Assembly: GCA_017470605.1 (NCBI GenBank)
Contig: JAFUYH010000017.1
Location: 1 to 64,000 of the forward strand
DNA length: 64,000 nucleotides
From: Treponema sp.
Lineage (GTDB): Bacteria; Spirochaetota; Spirochaetia; Treponematales; Treponemataceae
Direction: 5' to 3'
Numbering within the stretch: position 1 is the stretch's first letter; every line of letters begins with the position of its first letter. The notes under the pieces were generated by a model. That model was not told the DNA's origin and made no database searches. It was given only the letters and a program-made list of their open reading frames with translations. A program made the position numbers and the translations under genes. Below, piece by piece: positions 7,059 to 17,100 of the stretch.

Positions 7059-8705
7059 ATGATAGAATTAACATTAAGCCAGTTATTAAGAGAAAAAACA
7101 AAGGAAAATCCTGCTAAGGAATTCATGGTTTATGCAGACCGTAACCTTCGCTTTACTTATGCGCAGTTTGACAAGCGCGTTGATGACATGGCTTGCGGAC
7201 TATATGCAATCGGAGTAAGAAAGGGTGACAATGTCGGAATCTGGGCAACCAACGTTCCAGACTGGCTTACATATATGTTTGCCTGTGCCCGCCTTGGGGC
7301 TGTTGCCGTTACCGTAAACACTTCTTACAAACTCCACGAACTTGAATATCTTGTAAAGCAGGCAGACCTTACAACCCTCTGCCTTACAGACGGAGTAAAG
7401 GATTCAAACTATGTTCAGATGATCAAGGAACTTGTTCCAGAGCTCGACCAATATGAGCGAGGCTGCCTTAAATCAAAACGCTTTCCATGCCTGCGTAATG
7501 TAGTATTCATGGGGCCTGAAAAATTCCGCGGACTTTATTCTACGCCGGAGCTTCTGCTTTTGGGGCAGCATGTTGATATAGAAATCATTCATAATATAGA
7601 AGCAGAAGTTACAAACGAAGATGTTGTAAACATGCAGTACACCTCTGGAACTACAGGCTTTCCAAAGGGCGTCATGCTCACCAGCCGCAACATCATAAAT
7701 GACGGATTTATTATCGGCGAGCGAATGCGCTATACTGCCGCTGACCGTGTCTGCCTTCCAGTACCTCTTTTCCATTGTTTTGGAATTGTACTTGGTGTTA
7801 TGGCAGTTTTAACTCACGGTGCAACTCACGTTCTTCTTGAAAGTTTTGATCCTCTTGTTGCCCTTGCTTCAATTCAGAAGGAAAAATGTACCGCAATTTA
7901 CGGCGTTCCTACAATGTTTATTGCAGAGCTTAATCATCCTATGTTCAATATGTTTGATATGTCTTCCCTCCGTACCGGAATTATGGCCGGTTCGGGAGTT
8001 CCTGTAGAGCTGATGAAGACAGTTATTGATAAGATGCACATGCCTGAAATTACTTCGGTTTACGGCCTTACAGAATCAAGCCCGGGAATGACCCAGAGCC
8101 ACTGGAACGACAGCGTAGAAGTTAAGGCTACAACTGTTGGCGATGCCTTTGAAGGAATTGATGTAAAAGTTCTTGACCCTGAAACTGGAAAAGAGTGTCC
8201 TGTAGGAGTGCAGGGTGAAATGTGCTGTAAGGGCTGGAACGTTATGAAGGGCTATTACAAGATGCCAGAAGCCACAGCCGAAACAATCGATAAAAACGGC
8301 TACTTACATTCTGGAGACCTTGGCGTAAAGGACGAAAACGGCAACTTTAAGATTACTGGCCGAATTAAGGATATGATTATTCGCGGTGGTGAAAACATTT
8401 ATCCTCGCGAAATTGAAGAGTTCCTTATCCAGATGCCGGAAATTAAGGATATTCAGGTAGCGGCCGTTAAATCAGAAAGATATGGCGAAATTACAGGTGC
8501 CTTCATCATCCTGCACGAAGGAAAAACTCTTACAGAACAGGACGTAATTGAATTCTGCCGCGACAAGCTTTCCAAGTTCAAGTGGCCGCAGCTTGTTATG
8601 TTCATGGACGAATTCCCTATGACAGGCTCAGGAAAAATCCAGAAATTCAAGCTTACAGAAATAGGTACCAAGTACCGCCGCGAAGTTCTGAAGGTTCAGG
8701 ATTAA
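7059..8705 (+). CDS. AMP-forming acyl-CoA synthetase (fatty acid/aromatic acid-CoA ligase family)
   Basis: The 548-aa adenylate-forming enzyme would activate a carboxylic acid with ATP and CoA. The phosphate-binding loop YTSGTTGFPKG is near residue 195, the YGLTESSPG motif near 340, and the hinge SGDLG near 425. The C-terminal catalytic lysine sits in TGSGKIQK near 527. The sequence is of the FadD/medium-chain type; the acid substrate cannot be told from sequence. TAGGAG precedes the ATG. It stands alone between an element-filled spacer and the convergent glucanase gene. Confidence 0.85.
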   Translation: MIELTLSQLLREKTKENPAKEFMVYADRNLRFTYAQFDKRVDDMACGLYAIGVRKGDNVGIWATNVPDWLTYMFACARLGAVAVTVNTSYKLHELEYLVKQADLTTLCLTDGVKDSNYVQMIKELVPELDQYERGCLKSKRFPCLRNVVFMGPEKFRGLYSTPELLLLGQHVDIEIIHNIEAEVTNEDVVNMQYTSGTTGFPKGVMLTSRNIINDGFIIGERMRYTAADRVCLPVPLFHCFGIVLGVMAVLTHGATHVLLESFDPLVALASIQKEKCTAIYGVPTMFIAELNHPMFNMFDMSSLRTGIMAGSGVPVELMKTVIDKMHMPEITSVYGLTESSPGMTQSHWNDSVEVKATTVGDAFEGIDVKVLDPETGKECPVGVQGEMCCKGWNVMKGYYKMPEATAETIDKNGYLHSGDLGVKDENGNFKITGRIKDMIIRGGENIYPREIEEFLIQMPEIKDIQVAAVKSERYGEITGAFIILHEGKTLTEQDVIEFCRDKLSKFKWPQLVMFMDEFPMTGSGKIQKFKLTEIGTKYRREVLKVQD

Positions 8706-8733
8706 GAGCAAGAACCTGTCATTGCCGCACAAT

Positions 8734-8785
8734 GCTTTCTCAGTAGGGCAATCGCATTATAATACGTTTGCCCTGGCTTTCTCAG
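8734..8785. repeat. hairpin flanked by 10-bp direct repeats in a convergent spacer
   Basis: GCTTTCTCAG occurs at 8734-8743 and 8776-8785. Between the copies, AGGGCAA (8745-8751) pairs with TTGCCCT (8768-8774) around the GCATTATAAT core also seen at position 104. The direct repeats look like a target duplication or a duplicated end around a short inserted palindrome. It may also end transcription of both convergent genes. Confidence 0.45.
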
Positions 8786-8787
8786 CC

Positions 8788-11361
8788 TTATTCCTTTACA
8801 TAAGCCTTCACATAATCCACATAAAATCTTGAAGGGTAGTAACTTTCATCAAGCGGGCCGCCCATTCCCCAATCTGACATTTCTGATGAAATGATTATGA
8901 AATTCTTTCCTTCACACATTCCTGCATAGTCACTGCCTTTCAGTACATATTGAAGTTTATCATCCAGATACAGTTCGTAATTATCATCACTCCAAAGGAA
9001 TTTTACAGTATGCCATTGTCCGTAGAATGAAGAATCAACATCAGGAGCCTGAGGAGAGGCTTTTACAGAATGCCCACTTTCATATCCATCATAATTTATT
9101 GCAGTTCTAAACCAGTTATCATGAACCGCAACAGGGCTTACAGGAGCAGGAATTTTTACCCATTCATTTCCAACAGGAACCAGTTCAAAAATATCAATTT
9201 CGGCTGTGTCTGCAGCACTTCCATCAATATGTTCAGAAGTATTGTTATAATCCATCAACCAGAATGCATACCAGAGACCTGAACTATAATCACACTTAAA
9301 ACGGATTTCATATAAGCCGTGAGACTGCTCAAATATATTTTTAGTATTTATTGCACCAGAAATAAGTTTATCTTCTGTTTTATAGGCTTCAATAACAAGG
9401 CTTCCTTCATTCACAGAAACAGCTGATTTTTCCCAATAATTGTATAAAGTCCCGTTTTGACCGCTATTACCAGTTCTTTTTTCTTCATATATATTCCATT
9501 TATAAGAATCTAATTCACTTCCATCAAAGTCATCATAAAAAGCTAGAGAATAACATTCCGTTTTTCCATTTGAATCGGTAAAATCAACAACCTCTTTATC
9601 AGCCATTTTATTCCATTCTTCCATAATTTTTGGGAATAAAATATTCTGCGAGTCATCTGTTTTTAAAGACAAGGTTTTTCTGTCAATCGAAGCATCATTT
9701 CCGCAATCCCAATTGACTATCGGCATATAATACCTGCCTGTATGCCTTGCAAAATCCAAAAGACAATTTGAAATATCATCAATTGTAGCTTTGTATTCCC
9801 CTGTATGAACAAAATCACAGCCGAATTCTCCAACCACCACAGGAATTCCCTTTTTGCAGAATTTTTCGTTCAGCCGGGCAAAATCTTCATTAAAAAGATT
9901 CTTGATATAATCGGAATAGACATTGCTTTTTCCATATCCTCCAGATAAAGGATACCAGTGGATTGTTGCAAGCAGGCGGTTTTCACTATTTGCAGAATCT
10001 GCAGGCATTTTAAATTCATCTGAAAGAATCTGATTTCTTCCAGTTCCAATTCCCGGAATCATTACAAAGCGTTTTGCATTATTCCCTCCGCTTGCACGGA
10101 TTGTATCCAGCACAAGCTGATTATAATCATTCAGAATTTGAAAGTCTTTCTTACATTCTTCACAAGTTTCCGCTGCAGGATTCCAGCCTTCAACATTCAG
10201 AGGATTCCATTCGTGCTCGTGATTTGTATTCCGAGGTTCATTCAAGGTTTCAAAAATCAGGTGTTCATCATAAGAATTATTAAAAGCCTGGCAAATCTGA
10301 GTCCAGACCGCTTTTAAAAAGGCCTTGGATTCTTCTTCATCTCCGCTTCTTACTATATAGCCTTCGCAATGCTTTATTGGCGAAGAAGCTGACATTTCCG
10401 GGTAAACCGAGTGATGTTCATTCAGAATAATGTAATAGCCTGCATTTATAGCCCAGTCTACCACCTGCTTCACGTGTGCCATCCATTCAGGATCAATTGT
10501 GTAATCTGAATCTATAAGATGATTGTACCAGGTTACTGGAATACGGATTGTCTTATAGCCATTGGCAATTCCAGCCCTTATTATTTCTTCAGTTGGAGCC
10601 TCTTCATACCAGTTATTTTCTATACCGATTCCCTGATTTACAGGAAAATCTTTCTGACTTCCATCATAACATTCAAGGCTGTTTCCAAGATTCCAGCCCA
10701 CCTGCATATTTTTTGCAAGTTCCATTGCTGTAAGGCTAGTCTTGAATTTGCCGGAAGCAGCCGAATCTTTTACAGGGGTAAGATTTTCTTCTTCGTTTGA
10801 AAGTTCCAGCTTTACTATCTGCATTGTAAGCGAATAATTTTCTATGGAGAAAATCTGAACTGCCTTAAGGCCATCTGCCTTTTCTGAATCTAACAGAACT
10901 TTAACCTTATTCTGGTTCTTGCCATAGATAAAAGTTCTGCTGCTTTCATCACTATAGACAAGCCTGAATCTAAAGGCATTGCTGGCATTTTTGTAAGTTA
11001 AGATAAGATATTTATATTCAGAAAAATCCTGCAGCTCACTAAACCAGATACTGCTTTCATCCCATTCGGGCGAGCAGTCAGCATTAAGGTTTATTTTATA
11101 AGAACCGTCGCTTTGTTTCGTTGATTTTGAAAACTGTGAAATATCAAGCGTTTTTGTTGAAGTTTTGTTATTTTCATCATTCTTTTTTTCTGGTTTTGGT
11201 TCAGGTTCTTCTTCTGCTTCTTGTTTTTGTTCTTCTTCTTGTTCTTCTTCTGCTTCGATTTCACTTTTCGTACCGTCATCAGGATTCTGATTACAGGCAA
11301 CGACAGTAAATATCGCTACAGAAAGAAAGAGTGCAAGCAGCACAGCAGTCATCAGGTTCAA
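8788..11361 (-). CDS. bifunctional GH5 endoglucanase / GH16 beta-glucanase lipoprotein
   Basis: The 857-residue frame has a lipoprotein signal ending at Cys23 (FTVVAC) and a Glu/Lys-rich linker. A beta-sandwich, CBM-like region (about 75-195) follows, then a GH5 domain (about 215-590) and a GH16 domain (about 610-857). GH5 acid/base Glu375 lies in FETLNEPRN and nucleophile Glu512 in VVVGEFG. The GH16 triad E721-D723-E726 lies in EIDIFE. It should hydrolyse beta-1,4 and mixed or beta-1,3 glucans at the cell surface. The annotated frame starts at TTG 11361 or ATG 11352, giving a signal peptide without basic residues. An ATG at 11374 followed by A8 is one base out of frame; with A7 it would read MKKTLNLMTAVLL, a textbook signal. 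Expression may therefore depend on slippage. Confidence 0.9.
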   Translation of the reverse strand: MNLMTAVLLALFLSVAIFTVVACNQNPDDGTKSEIEAEEEQEEEQKQEAEEEPEPKPEKKNDENNKTSTKTLDISQFSKSTKQSDGSYKINLNADCSPEWDESSIWFSELQDFSEYKYLILTYKNASNAFRFRLVYSDESSRTFIYGKNQNKVKVLLDSEKADGLKAVQIFSIENYSLTMQIVKLELSNEEENLTPVKDSAASGKFKTSLTAMELAKNMQVGWNLGNSLECYDGSQKDFPVNQGIGIENNWYEEAPTEEIIRAGIANGYKTIRIPVTWYNHLIDSDYTIDPEWMAHVKQVVDWAINAGYYIILNEHHSVYPEMSASSPIKHCEGYIVRSGDEEESKAFLKAVWTQICQAFNNSYDEHLIFETLNEPRNTNHEHEWNPLNVEGWNPAAETCEECKKDFQILNDYNQLVLDTIRASGGNNAKRFVMIPGIGTGRNQILSDEFKMPADSANSENRLLATIHWYPLSGGYGKSNVYSDYIKNLFNEDFARLNEKFCKKGIPVVVGEFGCDFVHTGEYKATIDDISNCLLDFARHTGRYYMPIVNWDCGNDASIDRKTLSLKTDDSQNILFPKIMEEWNKMADKEVVDFTDSNGKTECYSLAFYDDFDGSELDSYKWNIYEEKRTGNSGQNGTLYNYWEKSAVSVNEGSLVIEAYKTEDKLISGAINTKNIFEQSHGLYEIRFKCDYSSGLWYAFWLMDYNNTSEHIDGSAADTAEIDIFELVPVGNEWVKIPAPVSPVAVHDNWFRTAINYDGYESGHSVKASPQAPDVDSSFYGQWHTVKFLWSDDNYELYLDDKLQYVLKGSDYAGMCEGKNFIIISSEMSDWGMGGPLDESYYPSRFYVDYVKAYVKE

Positions 11362-11420
11362 AGTTTTTTTTCATTATTGTAAAGCCCCCAATTTTTTGTA
11401 TATTTTTTGCATATTTTTTT

Positions 11421-11462
11421 ATTATAATTGCCTTTTTTTCTGCTGTATTCCGAGTAAAACTC
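11421..11462 (-). promoter_or_regulatory. promoter and operator-like motif of the GH5-GH16 gene
   Basis: On the minus strand GAGTTTTACTC (11462-11452) lies within a perfect 9-bp palindrome with 3-nt loop (11447-11467). It is followed after 25 bp by TATAAT (11426-11421). The -35 region is poor, as expected for an activated promoter. The same motif with a 24-bp gap to TAAAAT occurs before the tandem-GH5 gene. The motif also lies upstream of the divergent histidine kinase. Confidence 0.55.
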
Positions 11463-11526
11463 GGAATTTTTGCTGATTTTTAGAAATCCACTTAATTTTT
11501 TTTAATTCTTGTTTTATGCTTTAGTT

Positions 11527-13479
11527 ATGAAAGAAAAAACATCAAAGAAAAGCATTCTTATTGTCCTGATTGCTATAGGCATAGTAAGCAGACTTTTTTC
11601 ACAGGACAAAAGTGAACTTCCAGTTAATGCGATGAAGATTCTTGAAAACAAATACAATGTTGTAAAAATCCTTAATTTTGATTTTTCCAAAGATAAAAAA
11701 TGGTATTTTGTAAATGCCCAGCGTTCAGATGACTGGCAGAATAATGTTTATGCTATAAATGTACAAAATCCGGAACTTTCTACGATTCTTTATGAAAATT
11801 ACCTGATTGGAATACAAACTGTACCAGACCTTGTTTATAATCCTGCAAATAAAAGTCTTTACTTTATAGTAGATAATGGAAATGCAAGTGAATACGGAGT
11901 CCGTACCTATCAGGATTCAGGCTTTTATGCACTTTCTCCATCAGCAGACGGAAGCTACCATAGCGAAAATCTGCGCCGTTATTACTCTTTAAGGCACTGG
12001 GTAATCTCTGAAGTTGTAAAAAACTATCTGTTTCTTCCAGAGCAGCCTGATTACAAAGGTTTCTGTAAATATTTTACTGACTTTGCAGACCAACCTTTAC
12101 GCAACAGGGCTGTTTTTTGCACAAAGGATAAAAAGGGGCTTTTACTCAGTGGTCAAGCAGCGGCAGAATATATTTATAAATCAGGGAAAATAAATGAATT
12201 CATAAATCAGAGAAACAGATGGGGTAACTTTCCTTTGGAAGATTACGTTTTTGTAAAAGATGAAAATGGAGAAATAACAGAGCAGCCTGCAGTATCTTAT
12301 TATGCCGAGGCAAAAGAAGGTAAAAAGTTTTTTAATCCGAATAAAGACATTTCTTCAACCCATACAGATTTTTTTCTTCTAAATGACAGGGTTTATTTTA
12401 TCTGCAATTTTGGTTCAACTCATTCAGACGGCAAATGGTATTTTGACTATGCAAAAATTTACCAGATTAAAGACGATAAAGACGGATTTTTTATTGAAGA
12501 AACAGAATCCTTAAAAAATATAGATTTCATGTACTACGAATGGACATCAGTAGCAAATCCAATAAAAGAAGTAAAAAATAAGGAAGGTCTTACAAAAGCA
12601 GTTCTTATAAAAGACATAGACGGGAAATCCCTCTGGTATTTTGATGGAAAAAAGGCAGAAAAATATGAAAGTGATGAAGATTTACAGACTTCTCTGGCTC
12701 CCCGGAGCCTTGATGTAAAAAATCTGATAATAGTGCTGCTTGCAATCATTACACTGGGACTTTTATTTTTCCGCAGGAGCAGGCAGGGAAATCTCTCTTC
12801 AAAATCAGTTTACAGGATTCAGGAAGCTGAAAGGGAAAAAATTGCCGGTGATATTCATGATTCAGTCGTGCAGGATTTACGCGCAATCCGCTTAAAGGCA
12901 GAAATGCTTGGCGTAAACGAGGCAAGTCAGGAAAAGCATCATCAGATGATTGATGAAATTACACTCTGCATTACAAAAATGCGGGATATCTGCTATGGGC
13001 TTTCTCCGGCAGAGCTAAAAGATTTTAGTGATGAAAGCAGTTCTCTGAACGGCGAAGCTGATTTTTATTCAATCGTACAGAGTCTGGGCTCACAGTTTAC
13101 AGTCAGGACAAATATTCCCTGTACAGTAAATGGAAATGAACTTCTTTTGCCAAAAGAAGACTGCCGCAATCTTGTGCGCATTGTACAGGAAGCCTTGAAA
13201 AATATAGAAAAACATTCCTTTGCAACACAGGCTCAGATTTTGATTCGCGGAAACATTGAGGGCAAGGACGGCACAGGAGAAATCAGAATCTTTATAACAG
13301 ACAACGGACGCGGCTGTGATTTAAAGAAAGTGCTTTCCGCAAAGAACTATAAAAGTCACTTTGGCCTTAGGATGATGAAAGAACGTGCAAACATGATAGA
13401 AGGCTGTAAGATAGAATTCCGCTCAGCAATAAATGACGGAATGCAGGTAAAAATAATTCTGACCAGAGGAAGCAAATGA
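11527..13479 (+). CDS. sensor histidine kinase (NarL/DesK type) with large extracytoplasmic domain
   Basis: The start at ATG 11527 (MKEKTSKK) gives a proper N-terminal signal/TM; an upstream ATG at 11509 is less likely. The 650-aa protein has an exported sensor region (about 30-390), a TM near 400-420 and a HisKA_3 helix pair with phospho-acceptor His444 (DIHDSVVQD). A HATPase_c domain follows, with N box QEALKNIEKHS and DNGRGCD. It should autophosphorylate and pass phosphate to the next gene, which overlaps by 4 nt. The sensor domain is a diverged paralogue of the one at 17435-19420. It is divergent from a glucanase and followed by another, so sensing of beta-glucan fragments is inferred. 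Confidence 0.88.
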   Translation: MKEKTSKKSILIVLIAIGIVSRLFSQDKSELPVNAMKILENKYNVVKILNFDFSKDKKWYFVNAQRSDDWQNNVYAINVQNPELSTILYENYLIGIQTVPDLVYNPANKSLYFIVDNGNASEYGVRTYQDSGFYALSPSADGSYHSENLRRYYSLRHWVISEVVKNYLFLPEQPDYKGFCKYFTDFADQPLRNRAVFCTKDKKGLLLSGQAAAEYIYKSGKINEFINQRNRWGNFPLEDYVFVKDENGEITEQPAVSYYAEAKEGKKFFNPNKDISSTHTDFFLLNDRVYFICNFGSTHSDGKWYFDYAKIYQIKDDKDGFFIEETESLKNIDFMYYEWTSVANPIKEVKNKEGLTKAVLIKDIDGKSLWYFDGKKAEKYESDEDLQTSLAPRSLDVKNLIIVLLAIITLGLLFFRRSRQGNLSSKSVYRIQEAEREKIAGDIHDSVVQDLRAIRLKAEMLGVNEASQEKHHQMIDEITLCITKMRDICYGLSPAELKDFSDESSSLNGEADFYSIVQSLGSQFTVRTNIPCTVNGNELLLPKEDCRNLVRIVQEALKNIEKHSFATQAQILIRGNIEGKDGTGEIRIFITDNGRGCDLKKVLSAKNYKSHFGLRMMKERANMIEGCKIEFRSAINDGMQVKIILTRGSK

Positions 13480-14099
13480 AAAACGAACTTTTTATAGTTG
13501 ACGACCACAAAATGCTTTTGACAGGATTAAAATATTATCTGGAAGAAAATACCGGATGGAAAGTTCCCTTTATCTTTACTTCAAAAAAAGAATGTCTTGA
13601 AAAACTAGCGGAATTTGCACAATCTGGTAACAGTGAAGCAATTCCCGAAATCATCATTATAGACGTTCAGCTTTGTGGAGAAAGCGGTTTTTCTCTTGTA
13701 CAGGAACTTTCTAATCATTATAAATCCATAAAATGCGTAATGTATTCTATGTATGATACATCAGGCTACATAATGCAGGCCAAAAACTGCGGCGCAAAAG
13801 GATATATTTCAAAAATTGCCAGTGAAGCGGAGCTGTTGGAATGTTTGAATATAGTCCAGAAAGGCGGCGAATATATTGAAGAAAAGATGAGGGCCGCACA
13901 GGAAAAATTAAATGCCGTAGAACCGCTTCTTTCCAGACAGGAAAAACGAATTCTGGAAAAAATCCTTCAGAATAAAACGAACAAAGAAATCAGCGATGAA
14001 CTATTTATAAGCGTCCACACTGTAGAAGACTATGTGAGCGACCTTTATGACAAATGTGATGCAAAGAACAGGGCAGAGCTGATTGAAAAATTCGGATAG
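13476..14099 (+). CDS. response regulator, NarL/LuxR family
   Basis: The 207-aa protein has a receiver domain (acidic pair in VDDH, phospho-acceptor Asp63 in IIDVQL, and Lys in GYISK). It is followed by a LuxR-type HTH whose recognition helix reads ISVHTVEDYVSDLY. The start codon overlaps the kinase stop (ATGA at 13476-13479), so the two are translationally coupled. It is the likely binder of the GAGTTTTACTC sites on either side of the operon. It is paralogous to the regulator at 19417. Confidence 0.9.
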   Translation: MKNELFIVDDHKMLLTGLKYYLEENTGWKVPFIFTSKKECLEKLAEFAQSGNSEAIPEIIIIDVQLCGESGFSLVQELSNHYKSIKCVMYSMYDTSGYIMQAKNCGAKGYISKIASEAELLECLNIVQKGGEYIEEKMRAAQEKLNAVEPLLSRQEKRILEKILQNKTNKEISDELFISVHTVEDYVSDLYDKCDAKNRAELIEKFG

Positions 14100-14109
14100 T
14101 GTCTAAAAG

Positions 14110-14150
14110 GAGTTTTACTCCCATCTGCCACCTCATTCTTGATGTAAAAT
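14110..14150 (+). promoter_or_regulatory. promoter and operator-like motif of the tandem-GH5 gene
   Basis: GAGTTTTACTC (14110-14120, extended palindrome GGAGT-TTT-ACTCC) is followed after 24 bp by TAAAAT (14145-14150). No good -35 box exists. The motif, orientation and spacing match those before the GH5-GH16 gene, so the tandem-GH5 gene probably has its own regulated promoter inside the cluster. Confidence 0.5.
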
Positions 14151-14167
14151 TAAAGAACGAGGTATTT

Positions 14168-17100
14168 ATGAAAAAAACTGGAAAACTTATTTTATCAATC
14201 TTCTTAGTAATTTGTAGTCTAACGGGATGCCCGTCTCCAAACACAATAAAAGAACCGGAAAATCAACCTGAACAAAATAATCAGGAAGAAAATGAACAGA
14301 TTGAAAATACTCAAAAGATGGAAATTAAGATAAATGATTTTTCCATCTGGCCAAGTGAAAAAGGTTCTTACAATAAAGAAACAGGACTCCTTGAAATGCA
14401 AGGCGAATGGCAGGGAGCAAAACTTCTTACAGATAATCTGGAAACAAAAGGAAAATATCTCTGCTTTGAATATACAGTGTTAGAAGGCAGATTGCGTTTT
14501 GGCGCAAAATATGATGATGACACAGACGACAGCATCTCCTGTCAATTGACTTCAAAAGTTCAACTGCCTCTATCTGAAACAAAAAAAGTCAAAGAAATCT
14601 GGCTTTACTGCACAAGTGAAAAAGTAAAAGTTAAAATCAACAAAATATATTTTTCAGATGAAAGAAGTATAGATTCACCAGTAGTTGATGCAGCAGCGAC
14701 ACCAGTTTCCTTTAATAACAGCATTTCATCAAAAGATTTCGTAAAAGAAATGGCATACGGCGTAAACCTGGGTAATTATTTTGACTCCTGGGCTTCTCTT
14801 ACAGATGGTATTGGAGTCTGTCTTGACTGGGGACAGCCGCTTACTAGTCAAGATATGATAAAATCTTTGGGAAGCAGCGCAGCAAAAACAATCCGTATTC
14901 CTGTTACCTGGTTTAATCACATAATTGATGATAAATACACAATAGATCCCCAATGGATGAAAATGGTAAAAGAGGTTGTAGACTGGGCTTATAGTGAAGG
15001 ATACTACGTAATTCTAAACACACACCATGACGTGCATGACAAAATGACAAGCCCGCTTAAATATCACGAAGGATATATTTTAAGGAATAACGAGGCTGAT
15101 ATTGAAGAATCCGAACGTTTCTTAAAGGCTGTCTGGCAGCAGATTTGCACAGCCTTCAACAACTCTTATAACGAACATCTGATTTTTGAAACATTGAATG
15201 AGCCAAGAAACACTGACCATACTGCAACTCACTGGGACTGTCTAAAAGGCTGCCCTGAATGTGAAAGTCAAATAGAATTGGTAAACCGCTTTAATCAGCT
15301 TTGTCTGGACACAATCCGGGAAAGTGGCGGAAACAATGCAAAACGTTTTGTACTGATTCCAAACGCCGCAGACAGCCACCGTTCTGCACTGGATGATAAC
15401 GATTTTAAAATGCCGGCAGACAGCAGCTCTGCAAATGATAAACTGATTTTAACACTCCATCATTATCCTTTGAACGACCATTTATGGAAAAGCCAAAACT
15501 GGGATTTATCTCTTATGGAAGAAGAATTCCAAAAATTAAATGAAAAATTTATAGAAAAAGGAATTCCTATTGTCATGGGAGAAATCGGTCCATGCGGAAC
15601 AGACAGCATAGAAAAAGCCCTTGGCCGTCCCCTTACAGAAGAAGAAGCTTATGCACAATGCTCCGACCTTACAAAAATTGCCGCAAAGTACGGTATGTCT
15701 GTGATTATGTTTCCCCGTGAATACGGACTTGGAAACCTGGACTTTACAAAACGCCTGGTAAATGAATATTTAGAAGCAGCAAAAACAAATGAAGATGAAG
15801 ATGAAGATGAAAATGAAAATGAAATCATAATTGGTGATAATTACTGGATTGCAGAAGGACAGGGCTCTTATGATACAGACACGCAGACTTTACAGCTTAC
15901 ACAACAGTATGCAGATTTTGCATTGACTCCGGAATATGAAGCAAAGGGAAATTATATTTGTATTGAATATGAAAATCTGGAAGGAATGCTTATTTTGTGC
16001 GCAATATACGATGAAGGAGACAATAACTTTTACAACGAAGGAAATCCCGACTCCACACTTACCCTGAAAGCTGCTGATACAAAGGCTTACCTTAGATTAG
16101 AAGAATCAAATCTGAAAATATCAAAAAAAATAAAAATTAAACTGCACCGCAGAAACAAGGATGGGGAAGCAAAAATAAAAATCAAGAAAATCTATTTTAC
16201 AGATAAAACATATATTGCTGACGAAGAAACAAAGCATCCCGTAGTTGATACCGCTTCTCCAGTCAGTTTTAATAATTCAATTTCTGCAATCAATCTGGTA
16301 AAAGATATGGGTGTAGGATTTAATCTTGGAAACTGTTACGAAGCCTATAACAGCATGGAAGATGATGCCGATGCCTATCTTTACTGGGATGGAGCTGGTT
16401 ATTGGAAAAGCTATACAATGTCAAAAGATGTTATAGAAAATCTGGCAGCAAAGTTTGGAAAAGATTCAAATGGAAAATCAAATGCAAAATCAATCCGCAT
16501 TCCCGTAACCTGGTTCAATCATATTATTGACGATAAATACACTATTGACCCTAATTGGATGGAAACTGTAAAACAAGCCGTTGATTGTGCTTACGAGCTG
16601 GGCTTTTATGTAATTTTGAATTCACACCATGATATAAGAGCTGATATGAACTCACCATTAAAATATCATGAAGGTTATATTGCAAGAAACACTGCTGCCG
16701 ACATTGCTGAATCAGAACGTTTCTTAAAAGCAATCTGGGAACAAATCACAAAAGCCTTTAACAATTCCTACGATGAGCACCTTATTTTTGAAACAATGAA
16801 CGAGCCGGGAAACAGACACGAGCATTGGGGAGTTCAAAAGGGATGTTCAATTTGCCAGGATTCTGCAAGACTTGTAAATCAATACAATCAGCTTGTTCTT
16901 GATACAATCCGTGCAAGCGGTGGAAACAACGCAAAACGTTTTGTTTTAATTCCAAATGTTGGCTGCCAGTTTGATAGCGGATTGTATAATGATGTAAGTC
17001 TGGAAGCTGATGTATTTAAAATGCCGTCTGACACTGCCCAGGACAAACTTATTCTAACTGTACATAAATATCCAATGTGGAATCATTTATGGAAAGAAGA

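Noticed and set aside
11091..11300. Lys-rich minus-strand ORF and Leu/Val-rich plus-strand ORF near 11.1-11.3 kb
   Set aside because: Both are frame shadows of the Glu/Lys-rich linker of the glucanase lipoprotein.
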